From DT-110 sp030148525 (GTDB lineage Bacteria; Bacteroidota; Bacteroidia; Chitinophagales; Saprospiraceae), in NCBI GenBank assembly GCA_965227445.1, contig OZ245751.1:4898001-4962000 (forward strand): a stretch of 64,000 nt of DNA. Direction: 5' to 3'. The position numbers and the translations under genes are program-made. The notes below the pieces were generated by a model. The model saw nothing but the letters and a program-made list of their open reading frames with translations, did not search any database and was not told where the DNA came from. Positions 34,720-43,160 of the stretch are shown here, in pieces; within the stretch, counting starts at the first letter, position 1; each line of letters starts with the position of its first letter.

Positions 34720-35304
34720 ATGAGTATTTCTATTGTCATTTGCCAACCGGAGCACGCGTCCTACGCCGAAGATATCTGTCGCAACTACAGCGAATCGGCC
34801 AAGGCCCGCGGTACGGGCATCGCGGAACGCAAGCCAGAATACGTGCGTACCAAGATCGAATCCGGTAATGCCGTAATCGCCCTGGATGGTGATCAACTCG
34901 CCGGTTTTTGCTATATCGAGACCTGGAGTCACCACCGCTACGTGGCTAACTCCGGACTCATCATCGTACCTGAATACCGGCGGATGGGCCTGGCCCGACG
35001 CCTTAAACAAGCTGTCTTTAAACTCTCCCGCGATAAATATCCCCAGGCCAGGGTATTCGGTATTACTACCAGCCTGGCTGTGATGAAGATCAACTCATCA
35101 CTGGGGTACCATCCTGTGACCTTCTCCGAACTGACTCAGGATGAAGCCTTCTGGCAGGGCTGCCGCAGTTGCCCCAACTATGACATCCTGGAACGCAACA
35201 ACCGGCAGATGTGCCTCTGCACCGCCATGCTGGCCCCCTCCAAAGAAGAATCCATGAAACACGATTTAACCAACTTAATTGTCACACAACATGAGCAACC
35301 CTAA
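34720..35304 (+). CDS. GNAT acetyltransferase heading the arginine operon (probable acylglutamate synthase)
   Basis: A 194-residue GNAT protein: NYSESAKARGTGIAERKPEYVRTKI, then the acetyl-CoA binding core VANSGLIIVPEYRRMGLARRLKQAVFKLSR and FGITTSLAVMKINSSLGYHPV. Its place directly before argG, with its end overlapping the argG start by 14 bases, suggests it makes the N-acylglutamate that feeds the pathway, in place of ArgA. The tail carries CRSCPNYDILERNNRQMCLC, four Cys in two pairs, which might bind metal or sense redox. Given the Ala at the specificity position of ArgF' here, the acyl donor could be succinyl-CoA. Family sure; exact reaction inferred from context. Confidence 0.75.
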   Translation: MSISIVICQPEHASYAEDICRNYSESAKARGTGIAERKPEYVRTKIESGNAVIALDGDQLAGFCYIETWSHHRYVANSGLIIVPEYRRMGLARRLKQAVFKLSRDKYPQARVFGITTSLAVMKINSSLGYHPVTFSELTQDEAFWQGCRSCPNYDILERNNRQMCLCTAMLAPSKEESMKHDLTNLIVTQHEQP

Positions 35305-36499
35305 AAAAGTAGTACTGGCCTACAGCGGAGGCCTTGATACCTCTTTTTGCATTAAATACCTGACTCAGGAAAAAGGCATGGAAGTCCATGCCTTAACCGT
35401 AAATACCGGAGGCTTCGATGAGGAAGAACTGGCCTCCATGGAAAAGAAGGCCTTCCAGCTGGGAGCTTCTTCCTTTGAGGCTATCGATGCTCTGCCCAAT
35501 TATTACGAACAGTGCATACGCTATCTCATCTTCGGCAATGTTTTACGAAATAACACCTATCCGCTTTCGGTAAGTGCCGAGCGTATGTTTCAGGCCATGG
35601 AAGTAGCCCGCTACGCCCAAAGCATACAGGCCGATGCGGTAGCTCACGGTAGCACCGGTGCCGGTAATGACCAGGTACGCTTCGACCTGGCCTTCGGCAT
35701 TATGGGTCCCGAACTCGAAATCATTACCCCCATTCGAGATATGCAACTTTCACGTCAGGAAGAGATCGACTACCTGGCCAAACACGGGCATGATTACGAA
35801 TGGAAGAAAGCTCAGTACTCCATCAATAAGGGCATCTGGGGAACCAGCGTCGGCGGAGCCGAAACTCTGACCTCCCACCAGGCACTGCCCGATCACGCCT
35901 ATCCCAGCCCCCTTGCGGAAAAAGACCCCCAAACCGTAACGCTACAATTTGAACAGGGAGAACTCGCCGGGATCAATGGCGAATCGTTCCAGCACCCGAT
36001 CGACGCTATCCAGGCCCTGGAAAACCTGGCAAGCCGCTACGCCATCGGACGCGACATTCACGTTGGTGATACGATTATTGGCATTAAAGGTCGTGTGGGA
36101 TTTGAAGCCGCCGCCGCCCTGATCATCATCAAGGGGCACCACCTGCTCGAAAAACACACCCTCACCAAATGGCAACAGTACTGGAAAGAGCAACTGGCCA
36201 ACTGGTACGGCATGCTGCTACACGAAGGGCAATTCCTCGACCCCGTCATGCGCAACATCGAGACCTTCCTGAGAGATACACAAGATACCGTTTCCGGAAC
36301 CGTTCATGTGCGCCTGCTCCCCTATCGTTTTGAGCTACAGGGCATCGAATCGGAGTACGACCTGATGAACAGCGCCTTTGGCGATTACGGTGAAATGAAT
36401 AAAGGATGGAGTGGTGACGACGTCAAGGGCTTCACCAAGATCCTGGCCAATCAAAGTAAAATTCACAAGCTGGTCCAGGAAACCAGCGACTCGAAATAA
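35291..36499 (+). CDS. argG: Argininosuccinate synthase
   Basis: Joins citrulline and aspartate using ATP. 402 residues from the ATG at 35291 (MSNPKKVVLAYSGGLDTSFCIKYL), which sets the PP-loop motif AYSGGLDTS near residue 10 as in the family; a TTG farther upstream was rejected. Other motifs: AHGSTGAGNDQVRFD, WGTSVGGAETL and a C-terminal ESEYDLMNSAFGDYGEMNKGW. It starts inside the end of the GNAT gene, so the two are translationally linked, and argC follows 6 bases on. Confidence 0.96.
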   Translation: MSNPKKVVLAYSGGLDTSFCIKYLTQEKGMEVHALTVNTGGFDEEELASMEKKAFQLGASSFEAIDALPNYYEQCIRYLIFGNVLRNNTYPLSVSAERMFQAMEVARYAQSIQADAVAHGSTGAGNDQVRFDLAFGIMGPELEIITPIRDMQLSRQEEIDYLAKHGHDYEWKKAQYSINKGIWGTSVGGAETLTSHQALPDHAYPSPLAEKDPQTVTLQFEQGELAGINGESFQHPIDAIQALENLASRYAIGRDIHVGDTIIGIKGRVGFEAAAALIIIKGHHLLEKHTLTKWQQYWKEQLANWYGMLLHEGQFLDPVMRNIETFLRDTQDTVSGTVHVRLLPYRFELQGIESEYDLMNSAFGDYGEMNKGWSGDDVKGFTKILANQSKIHKLVQETSDSK

Positions 36500-36505
36500 G
36501 GACCT

Positions 36506-37462
36506 ATGATTCAAGCAGGAATAATTGGCGGTGGCGGATATACAGCTGGCGAATTAATTCGCATTCTGCAATTCCATCCCGACGTCGAAATCAAATACGT
36601 TTTTAGCAACAGTCAACAGGGTAAAGCAGTCAGTAGTGTGCACCAGGATCTGCTGGGTGAGTGTTTCCTGACCTTTAGCGGTGCGTTTCACTTCGATCTG
36701 GATGTGGTATTTCTGTGTATGGGACACGAGCAATCCATCGGGTTTTTGGAAGATAATCCGGTTCCCGATCAGGTGGCCGTGATCGATCTCAGTCGCGACT
36801 TCCGCTTGCGCTCCGATTATGTGTACGGATTACCCGAGCTGAACCGTACGGATATACGTCAGCGCAACCGTCTTGCCAATCCGGGTTGTTTCGCTACGGC
36901 TATTCAACTGGCTTTATTGCCACTCGCAGCAGACCGGGCACTGCAGGATGAAGTACACATTCACGCCATCACCGGATCGACCGGAGCCGGACAAAAACCC
37001 GGAGCAACCACCCACTTCAGCTGGCGAAACAATAATGTATCGGTCTATAAAGCCTTCCGTCACCAACACCTTGACGAGATCAGGCGAAGCCTGCGACAAC
37101 TACAGGATGACTTCGAGCAACCACTTCACTTCATTCCGGTTCGTGGTAACTTTACCCGGGGCATTTTTGCCAGTGTGTACACTACTGTGGATGCCACGGA
37201 AGCGGAGATGAAGCGCCTGTACGAAAGTTATTACGAAACGCATCCCTTTGTGGTAGTCAGCAATGATCCTGTTCACCTGAAAATGGTCGTCAACACCAAT
37301 AAGTGCATTTTGCAGATCGAAAAACACGAGGATAAGTTGCTGATCCTGTCGACCATCGACAACCTGGTGAAGGGCGCTTCCGGTCAGGCGGTACAGAATA
37401 TGAACCTGCTGTTTGGCCTGGAAGAGACCGCCGGACTGAACCTGAAATCTGTTGGATTCTAA
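36506..37462 (+). CDS. argC: N-acylglutamyl-phosphate reductase
   Basis: NADPH-dependent reduction of N-acyl-gamma-glutamyl phosphate to the semialdehyde. 318 residues, the short Bacteroidota form. N-terminal Rossmann motif IIGGGGYTAGELIRIL, active-site Cys in NPGCFATAIQLALLPL, ITGSTGAGQKPGATTHFSWRNNNVSVYKAFRHQH, and a C-terminal DNLVKGASGQAVQNMNL. Third gene of the arginine operon, 6 bases after argG and 9 bases before argF'. Confidence 0.95.
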   Translation: MIQAGIIGGGGYTAGELIRILQFHPDVEIKYVFSNSQQGKAVSSVHQDLLGECFLTFSGAFHFDLDVVFLCMGHEQSIGFLEDNPVPDQVAVIDLSRDFRLRSDYVYGLPELNRTDIRQRNRLANPGCFATAIQLALLPLAADRALQDEVHIHAITGSTGAGQKPGATTHFSWRNNNVSVYKAFRHQHLDEIRRSLRQLQDDFEQPLHFIPVRGNFTRGIFASVYTTVDATEAEMKRLYESYYETHPFVVVSNDPVHLKMVVNTNKCILQIEKHEDKLLILSTIDNLVKGASGQAVQNMNLLFGLEETAGLNLKSVGF

Positions 37463-37471
37463 ATTCTTTTC

Positions 37472-38413
37472 ATGAAGCATTTCACAAAAGTATCCGACAT
37501 CTCGGATATCGATGCCCTCGTCAAACGGGCCCGGACATTCAAGGGTAACCCGACCGCGGCCGAACATCTGGGTCAGCATAAGACCCTTATCCTCGTCTTT
37601 TTCAACCCCAGCCTGCGCACCCGACTGAGTACCGAAACGGCGGGTACCCGCCTCGGCATGTCGGTGATCACCATGAACGCTAACCAGGGATGGAAGCTGG
37701 AATTTGAAGACCAGGTGATCATGAATAGCGACCGAGCCGAGCACATACGCGAAGCTGCAGCCGTTATTTCCCAGTATGGGGATGTGATCGGCATCCGTAC
37801 CTTCCCTACTTTGACCGACCGTGACAAAGACTATCAGGATCACATCCTGAACAGCTTCATCCGCTACGCACAGGTACCGGTAATCAGTCTGGAATCGGCC
37901 ATTCGCCATCCCCTCCAATCGCTGACCGATGTACTGACGATCGAGGAATTCAAAAAGACTAAGCGGCCCAAGGTGGTACTGAGCTGGGCACCACACCCGA
38001 AGGCTCTGCCGCAGGCAGTTGCCAATTCTTTTGTGGAATGGATGCGGGCCACGGATGCTGATCTTACCGTTACCCATCCCGAAGGATACGAACTGGCTCC
38101 CGAATTTATTGGTGATGTGCCGGTCGAACACGATCAGCAAAAGGCATTGGCCGATGCCGACTTTGTCTACGTAAAGAATTGGTCGTCATATCGGGATTAC
38201 GGGAAAGTACATACGCAAGACAATTCCTGGATGATCACTCCGGGAAAGATGGACCTGACCAATCAGGCTTTTTTTATGCACTGCCTCCCGGTTCGTCGTA
38301 ATGTGGTGGTAGCGGATAAGGTTATCGATAGCCCACAGTCACTGGTCATTCACCAGGCAAATAATCGCCAGTGGGCTGCCCAGGCTATTTTGGAACACCT
38401 GCTAAACCAATAA
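37472..38413 (+). CDS. argF': N-acylornithine carbamoyltransferase
   Basis: Transfers a carbamoyl group to an acylated ornithine, the step that marks the Bacteroidota/Xanthomonas arginine route. 313 residues. Carbamoyl phosphate site FFNPSLRTRLSTETAG, HPLQSLTDVLTI, and the Cys-containing FFMHCLPVRRNVVVAD. The residue that separates acetyl- from succinylornithine enzymes (Glu 92 in Xanthomonas, Pro 90 in Bacteroides fragilis, from recalled literature and sequence) aligns with Ala 89 in MNSDRAEHIREA. An Ala there is closer to the succinylornithine type. argB starts one base after its stop codon. Confidence 0.93.
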   Translation: MKHFTKVSDISDIDALVKRARTFKGNPTAAEHLGQHKTLILVFFNPSLRTRLSTETAGTRLGMSVITMNANQGWKLEFEDQVIMNSDRAEHIREAAAVISQYGDVIGIRTFPTLTDRDKDYQDHILNSFIRYAQVPVISLESAIRHPLQSLTDVLTIEEFKKTKRPKVVLSWAPHPKALPQAVANSFVEWMRATDADLTVTHPEGYELAPEFIGDVPVEHDQQKALADADFVYVKNWSSYRDYGKVHTQDNSWMITPGKMDLTNQAFFMHCLPVRRNVVVADKVIDSPQSLVIHQANNRQWAAQAILEHLLNQ

Positions 38414-38414
38414 G

Positions 38415-39188
38415 ATGCCTGATACGCTTTTCGTACTCAAGATCGGTGGTCATGTTTTGGCGCAAGCCGACGTATTAGCTGATGTACTGGATCAATTTGC
38501 CCGCCGCGAGGGGCCCAAGATTCTCATTCACGGTGGCGGCAAACGCGCCAGCCAGATCGGCAAAGCACTGGGCATTCCCGCGCAAATGCACGAAGGCCGC
38601 CGCATTACCGATGCCGACACCCTGGAGGTGGTCACTATGGTGTACGCCGGCCTCTACAACAAACGCCTGGTCGCCGAACTGCAGGCCCGTTCCTGTAATG
38701 CCCTGGGTATGAGTGGCGCCGATGCTAACAGCATTCGGGCACATAAGCGGACGGGCACAACCATCGACTACGGCTACGTGGGCGATATTGATGCCGTGGA
38801 TGCCGAGGGGATCGACCGGCTGCTGGTGGCCGGGTTCACCCCGGTCTTTTGTGCCATCACCCACGACAAGCATGGGCAATTACTCAACACCAATGCCGAT
38901 ACCATTGCCGCTACCCTGGCGGCGGCTTTCGCCAAAAAATATTCGGTCCATTTGCAATTCTGCTTCGAACGACCGGGGGTGCTACGCGATGCGGAGCGGG
39001 ATGATTCCCTGATCCCAACCATTACCTGGGACGACTATCAGGCCTACCGGCAACAGGGTATTATCCACAGCGGTATGTTGCCCAAGCTTGACAATGCCTT
39101 TGCCGCCCTGCGGGCAGGGGTAAAAAATGTGGAAGTGAGTTCCCACGAAGACATCGGTTCCTTTGCCGGCACAACCCTCCACCTATGA
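38415..39188 (+). CDS. argB: N-acylglutamate kinase
   Basis: Phosphorylates N-acetyl- or N-succinylglutamate. 257 residues with the amino-acid kinase fold: LKIGGHVL at the N-terminus, ILIHGGGKRASQIGKALG, RITDADTLEVVTMVYAG, NALGMSGADANSIRA and LLNTNADTIAATLAAAFAKK. No N-terminal extension for arginine-controlled hexamer formation is seen, so feedback by arginine is not expected. Its stop overlaps the argE start (ATGA). The HIP-like hairpin word occurs within it at 38924-38939. Confidence 0.94.
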   Translation: MPDTLFVLKIGGHVLAQADVLADVLDQFARREGPKILIHGGGKRASQIGKALGIPAQMHEGRRITDADTLEVVTMVYAGLYNKRLVAELQARSCNALGMSGADANSIRAHKRTGTTIDYGYVGDIDAVDAEGIDRLLVAGFTPVFCAITHDKHGQLLNTNADTIAATLAAAFAKKYSVHLQFCFERPGVLRDAERDDSLIPTITWDDYQAYRQQGIIHSGMLPKLDNAFAALRAGVKNVEVSSHEDIGSFAGTTLHL

Positions 39189-40267
39189 ATCTGGACCAAC
39201 TAACAGACGAAGTGATCGGACTGCTTCGACAATTAATCGAATCGCCATCACTCTCCCGCCAAGAGGATCAGACAGCGGAATTACTGTATGCTTTTTTGCG
39301 AAAGCATAATAAAGATCCAAAACGGTCTGGTAACAACGTTTGGGCACAATCAGCCAATATGGACAAAAACAAGCCGACGCTGCTGCTCAACTCCCACCAC
39401 GATACCGTCAAGCCGGTTGATGGCTGGAAGCGTGAGCCCTACCGGGCAAGGCTGGAAGGGGAGCGCTTGTACGGGCTGGGCAGCAATGATGCGGGTGCCT
39501 CGCTGGTCAGCCTCCTGGCTACCTTTTTACATCTCGACCAACGTGCTGACCTGCCCTTCAATCTGGTTTGGGCCGGTACGGCAGAGGAAGAGATCAGTGG
39601 CCCGAACGGCATTGCCGTTGTATTTAAGGAGTTACCTGAGCCCGACGTAGCCATAGTGGGCGAACCCACAGGCATGCAACTGGCCGTGGCCGAAAAGGGA
39701 CTCATGGTGATCGATGGTAAAGCTACGGGCAAAGCCGGGCACGCAGCCCGCGAAGAAGGTATCAATGCGCTGTACCTGGCGATGGAGGATATTCAGGCGA
39801 TTCGCGCCTACGATTTTGACCGGATAAGTCAACTGTTGGGGCCGACCAAGGCCACTGTGACCCAGGTACAAGCCGGTCATCAGCACAATGTAGTGCCCGA
39901 CACCTGTACCTTTGTAGTGGATGTGCGCACCAATGAGCTGTACAGCAACCAGGAGGTTCACCAGCTTTTACAGGATGTGGTCGGCAGTACCCTAACCCCA
40001 CGATCCTACCGCCTCAATTCGAGCCGGATCGACCTGAATCACCCCCTCGTTCAGGCCGGCAAGGCCATGGGTTTATCGACCTACGGTTCGCCCACTTTGT
40101 CGGATCAGGCGCTGCTATCCATTCCCAGCCTGAAGATGGGACCAGGCGATTCAGCCCGCTCACATACGGCTGATGAATACATCGATTTGATGGAGATTCG
40201 GGAAGGTATCCGCACTTATGTATCCTTATTGACAACCACGCAAGCCTGGCGCAAGCAATCCAACTAA
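39185..40267 (+). CDS. argE: M20-family deacylase (ArgE-type)
   Basis: Removes the acyl group from N-acylcitrulline or N-acylornithine. 360 residues, M20 peptidase fold: LLLNSHHDTVKPVDGW (first metal His/Asp), LYGLGSNDAGASLVSLLA (bridging Asp), WAGTAEEEISGPNGIAVVF (catalytic Glu pair), VGEPTGMQLAVAEKGLMVIDGKATGKAGHAA, and the late metal His in DSARSHTADEYID. Starts by 4-base overlap with argB. Since ArgF' makes an acylcitrulline, this enzyme most likely releases citrulline. Confidence 0.93.
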   Translation: MNLDQLTDEVIGLLRQLIESPSLSRQEDQTAELLYAFLRKHNKDPKRSGNNVWAQSANMDKNKPTLLLNSHHDTVKPVDGWKREPYRARLEGERLYGLGSNDAGASLVSLLATFLHLDQRADLPFNLVWAGTAEEEISGPNGIAVVFKELPEPDVAIVGEPTGMQLAVAEKGLMVIDGKATGKAGHAAREEGINALYLAMEDIQAIRAYDFDRISQLLGPTKATVTQVQAGHQHNVVPDTCTFVVDVRTNELYSNQEVHQLLQDVVGSTLTPRSYRLNSSRIDLNHPLVQAGKAMGLSTYGSPTLSDQALLSIPSLKMGPGDSARSHTADEYIDLMEIREGIRTYVSLLTTTQAWRKQSN

Positions 40268-40277
40268 AAAAACGACC

Positions 40278-41624
40278 ATGAAGCTTTGGCAAAAAAATAC
40301 TAACGTAAACGAACGCATTGATGCCTTTACGGTAGGACGTGACCGGGAATTAGATCTGGAACTGGCTCCCTTTGATATACTGGGGTCTCTGGCACACATC
40401 CGCATGCTAGCCAGCGTTGGCTTGTTGGAAAAGGAGGAAGAACGCCAATTACGCGCTGCGCTGCAAAGGCTCCACCAGGAAACAACCGACGGTGGATTCA
40501 CCATTGATCCCGGCATGGAAGATGTGCACTCGCAGGTGGAGTTCCTGCTCACCAGGGAGCTTGGTGATATGGGTAAGAAGATTCACAGTGGTCGATCGCG
40601 CAACGATCAGGTGCTGGTCGATTTGCGGTTGTATTTTCGGGATCAGCTCAAGGAGGTCGTGTCTGGCATGGAAGCACTGTTCGCTCAACTGCAAAGCCTC
40701 TCCGAAGAGCATAAAGACGTTTTACTCCCGGGCTATACGCACCTGCAGGTGGCTATGCCCTCTTCTTTTGGTCTGTGGTTCGGGGCTTACGCCGAAAACC
40801 TAACCGATGATCTGACACAAATGTTAAGCACCTACCTGATCATCAATCAAAATCCATTGGGATCGGCAGCCGGCTATGGATCATCCTTTCCACTCGACCG
40901 CAAAATGACCACTCGCCTCCTCGGTTTTGCCGACCTGAATTACAATGTAGTGCACGCGCAAATGGGGCGTGGTAAGACGGAATTATTCATCGGCTTTGCC
41001 CTGGCCGGACTGGCTCAAACGCTCAATAAGCTGGCCACCGATATGGTGTTGTATCTGAACCAAAACTTTGGGTTCATCCGTTTCCCCGATGAGTTGACAA
41101 CCGGTAGCAGCATTATGCCGCATAAGAAAAACCCGGATGTCTTTGAATTGATTCGCGCCAAAGCCAATCAATTACTGGCGCTTCCCACCCAGATCGGCAC
41201 GCTCACCACCAACTTACCCAGTGGCTATCACCGCGATTTTCAATTGCTAAAAGAATACTTATTCCCGGCCTTCGATCAGACACAGCAGTGCCTGGAAATG
41301 ATGACGTTTGCGCTCCAGCACATTGAGGTTAAACCGAATATTCTGGAGGATGAAAAGTACCAGTACCTGTTCAGTGTCGAGGCCGTGAATAAAGAAGTAC
41401 TTGGCGGCACCCCATTTCGGGATGCTTACCGCCTCATCGGCGAACAGATCGAATCGGGCCAATTCAACCCGCCCAAAGAGGTAGATCATACCCACGAAGG
41501 CAGCATCGGCAACCTCTGCACGCAGGAGATCCGCATGAAGATGGACCGCATACTGCGCCAGTTTGATTTCGACAAAGTCACGGAGGCGGAGCGGCAGTTG
41601 CTTGAGAAGACGGCTGACGGCTGA
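40278..41624 (+). CDS. argH: Argininosuccinate lyase
   Basis: Splits argininosuccinate to arginine and fumarate. 448 residues, fumarase/aspartase superfamily. Motifs: DVHSQVEFLLTRELGDMGKKIHSGRSRNDQV, LLPGYTHLQVAMPSS and the signature GSSIMPHKKNPDVFELIRAKANQ. Last gene of the operon. The final codons (EKTADG) and the stop are formed by the first units of a 12-copy heptanucleotide array (41609-41692), so the natural C-terminus may have been trimmed by the array; the catalytic regions are not touched. Confidence 0.95.
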   Translation: MKLWQKNTNVNERIDAFTVGRDRELDLELAPFDILGSLAHIRMLASVGLLEKEEERQLRAALQRLHQETTDGGFTIDPGMEDVHSQVEFLLTRELGDMGKKIHSGRSRNDQVLVDLRLYFRDQLKEVVSGMEALFAQLQSLSEEHKDVLLPGYTHLQVAMPSSFGLWFGAYAENLTDDLTQMLSTYLIINQNPLGSAAGYGSSFPLDRKMTTRLLGFADLNYNVVHAQMGRGKTELFIGFALAGLAQTLNKLATDMVLYLNQNFGFIRFPDELTTGSSIMPHKKNPDVFELIRAKANQLLALPTQIGTLTTNLPSGYHRDFQLLKEYLFPAFDQTQQCLEMMTFALQHIEVKPNILEDEKYQYLFSVEAVNKEVLGGTPFRDAYRLIGEQIESGQFNPPKEVDHTHEGSIGNLCTQEIRMKMDRILRQFDFDKVTEAERQLLEKTADG

Positions 41625-41692
41625 CGGCTGACGGCTGACGGCTGACGGCTGACGGCTGACGGCTGACGGCTGACGGCTGACGGCTGACGGCT
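41609..41692. repeat. Perfect heptanucleotide tandem array, 12 x GACGGCT
   Basis: Twelve uninterrupted copies of the 7-base unit GACGGCT begin inside the last codons of argH and run past its stop. The unit is not a multiple of three and carries TGA in one frame, so the stop falls in the third unit and copy-number changes farther on would not alter the protein. Confidence 0.95.
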
Positions 41693-41934
41693 AAGTTTTC
41701 CTTTTCCATGCAACAGGTCAAATTAGAGGGCAGAAAACTTGGCTGCATTCATGAGCAAATACACCGCAGTTACGCCTCGTAAACCGTAAGCCGTACATCG
41801 TGAGCCGTGGACCGTTTTAATTTCCGACCTCCGCTTTCCGACTTATTTCTGGTTTCACACTTCAACCCGGTCATACTTTCCCGGCTGAGTACACTAAAGG
41901 TAAAATCATCACAAAAACCTTAAACGTACTCATC
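41693..41934. other. Spacer with two degenerate heptamer arrays
   Basis: After the argH array comes a tract of ACCGTAA/GCCGTAC/GCCGTGG-type heptamers (about 41778-41814) and TTCCGAC/CTCCGCT/TTCCGAC (41822-41842). No gene and no clear promoter box is seen before the gene at 41935. Confidence 0.7.
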
Positions 41935-42930
41935 ATGAAAACCATCGTAAATCTGTTCCTGCTGCTTGGCTTATTTGTAACCGGAACGGTTCAAGCTCAG
42001 CGCATTAGTCCCAAGAAGTCCATCCGGTTGAACACCACCCAGAAACTGAGCATTAAGACTCCGACCCAGGACTGTAAAGAAACGCTGCGTATCAATTTGC
42101 AAGGCGGACGTGTCCAGACACCGCAGCACACCCCGACCAACAAAGTAAAGTTCTGGAGTTCGAACGGACACTTTTTCATCCGCGCGGTAAAGCCCATTAA
42201 AGAAGGTGACTTCATCTGGGCCAAGTTTTACATGAAGCCTGGTTATCCTGCTGCCGATGTTACGGGCCTGAAAGTTGCTTACTCCGTGCAGCCCCGAAGT
42301 GCTGCCAACAAGCGTTACTGCTATATTTCTCAAACTCGTATTGCGCAGGGAGCTTCTCCTAATATCGGTACGGTTCGTTTGGATGATCCCAAGAATTTGT
42401 ACGGTTCCGGCGTCCACAGCGCAACCCCCTTTGGCGGAAAATTTGCCTGCGGCAACGACTATAAGACCATTGCGCTGAAGCTGGTGATGCAGCCAGGTGA
42501 CCTGATCGTAATTAAGGGGCTGCGGGTTTCCTTTGATTGCCCCAGCACCACGCCGTCAATTGTTTGCCCGGTTAATCTGCCCGATCCCCTGCTGAAGTAT
42601 GGCGGATCCCAGATCAGCGGCAATTACGTACGACACAAAATTCCGGTATCTAATTGGAATGCCTACCCCGGACTGTTGTTCGCGGCAGCCCCCTACCTGC
42701 CAGCTTGCGGCACGAATGCGAACTCTTCCCGTACCTGGGTCGACATCTACGACGAGAACAATAACCGTATCTATGGCTTCTGTGCGCTGGGTAACCCGAG
42801 CAACCTGCAGAATCTGTGGTTCGCGGTTAAGAAGGGGGAACAACCGCCATACCGTGTACGGATCGTGATGCGGGATCGTGCTTGCGGCGTAGTGTACACT
42901 TCAAATTGGATATCGATTCCGCAGACGTAG
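41935..42930 (+). CDS. Exported protein of unknown function
   Basis: A 331-residue product with a clear signal peptide (MKTIVNLFLLLGLFVTGTVQAQ). The mature part has about ten Cys (for example DCKETLRINL, NKRYCYISQTR, FACGNDYK, SFDCPST, IVCPVNLP, LPACGTNAN, FCALGNPS, DRACGVVYTS), suggesting disulfide-stabilised beta domains, probably two. No known domain and no type IX sorting signal is seen. Single gene after the arginine operon. Its ATG, signal peptide and codon use make it surely a gene. Confidence 0.75.
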   Translation: MKTIVNLFLLLGLFVTGTVQAQRISPKKSIRLNTTQKLSIKTPTQDCKETLRINLQGGRVQTPQHTPTNKVKFWSSNGHFFIRAVKPIKEGDFIWAKFYMKPGYPAADVTGLKVAYSVQPRSAANKRYCYISQTRIAQGASPNIGTVRLDDPKNLYGSGVHSATPFGGKFACGNDYKTIALKLVMQPGDLIVIKGLRVSFDCPSTTPSIVCPVNLPDPLLKYGGSQISGNYVRHKIPVSNWNAYPGLLFAAAPYLPACGTNANSSRTWVDIYDENNNRIYGFCALGNPSNLQNLWFAVKKGEQPPYRVRIVMRDRACGVVYTSNWISIPQT

Positions 42931-42978
42931 GAGTCAAGTAGAAAGGAGCGATTAGCAAGCTCTACGACAAAAAAGGCA

Positions 42979-43023
42979 GATGGCATCGGGGATGGCATCC
43001 CCGATGCTATCCCCGATGCCATC
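42979..43023. repeat. Compound hairpin of repeated ATCCCCGATGC units
   Basis: GATGGCATCGGGGAT (42979-42993) and ATCCCCGATGCCATC (43009-43023) form a 15-bp perfect inverted repeat; the loop holds a further ATCCCCGATGC copy, so alternative folds exist. 48 bases past the preceding stop; it may end transcription, though no long T-run follows. Confidence 0.8.
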
Positions 43024-43029
43024 TTAAAG

Positions 43030-43050
43030 TTTTCCACAAAGTTATCCACA
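43030..43050 (+). promoter_or_regulatory. Two DnaA-box-like sites
   Basis: TTTTCCACA (43030-43038) and TTATCCACA (43042-43050) in direct repeat 12 bases apart. The second equals the strict E. coli DnaA box. No dnaA, dnaN or A/T-rich unwinding region is near, so an origin is not claimed. Confidence 0.4.
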
Positions 43051-43082
43051 ATCTGCAATCTGCCCGACACTTCCCGTCCCAA

Positions 43083-43124
43083 AAACCCAGCGCCCCTTCC
43101 CGACAATTGTCAAGAAGGGGCGCT
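43083..43124 (-). terminator. Terminator between convergent genes
   Basis: AGCGCCCCTTC ... GAAGGGGCGCT with an inner GACAATTGTC palindrome; on the minus strand it is followed by GGGTTTTTG. It lies 37 bases past the stop of the metalloprotease gene. Confidence 0.85.
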
Positions 43125-43160
43125 AAATGTTTACTGGTTGATCTGCTATCCTTTGACCAA

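Noticed and set aside
37100..38140. 346-codon frame antisense to argC/argF'
   Set aside because: Long only because of the codon pattern of the real arginine genes on the other strand; no family features.
41486..41713. Minus-strand frame with repeated RQPSAVS units
   Set aside because: It is only the GACGGCT array read backwards together with the antisense of argH.
43021..43060. Chromosomal replication origin
   Set aside because: Only two DnaA-like boxes, with no A/T-rich unwinding element and no origin-linked genes.
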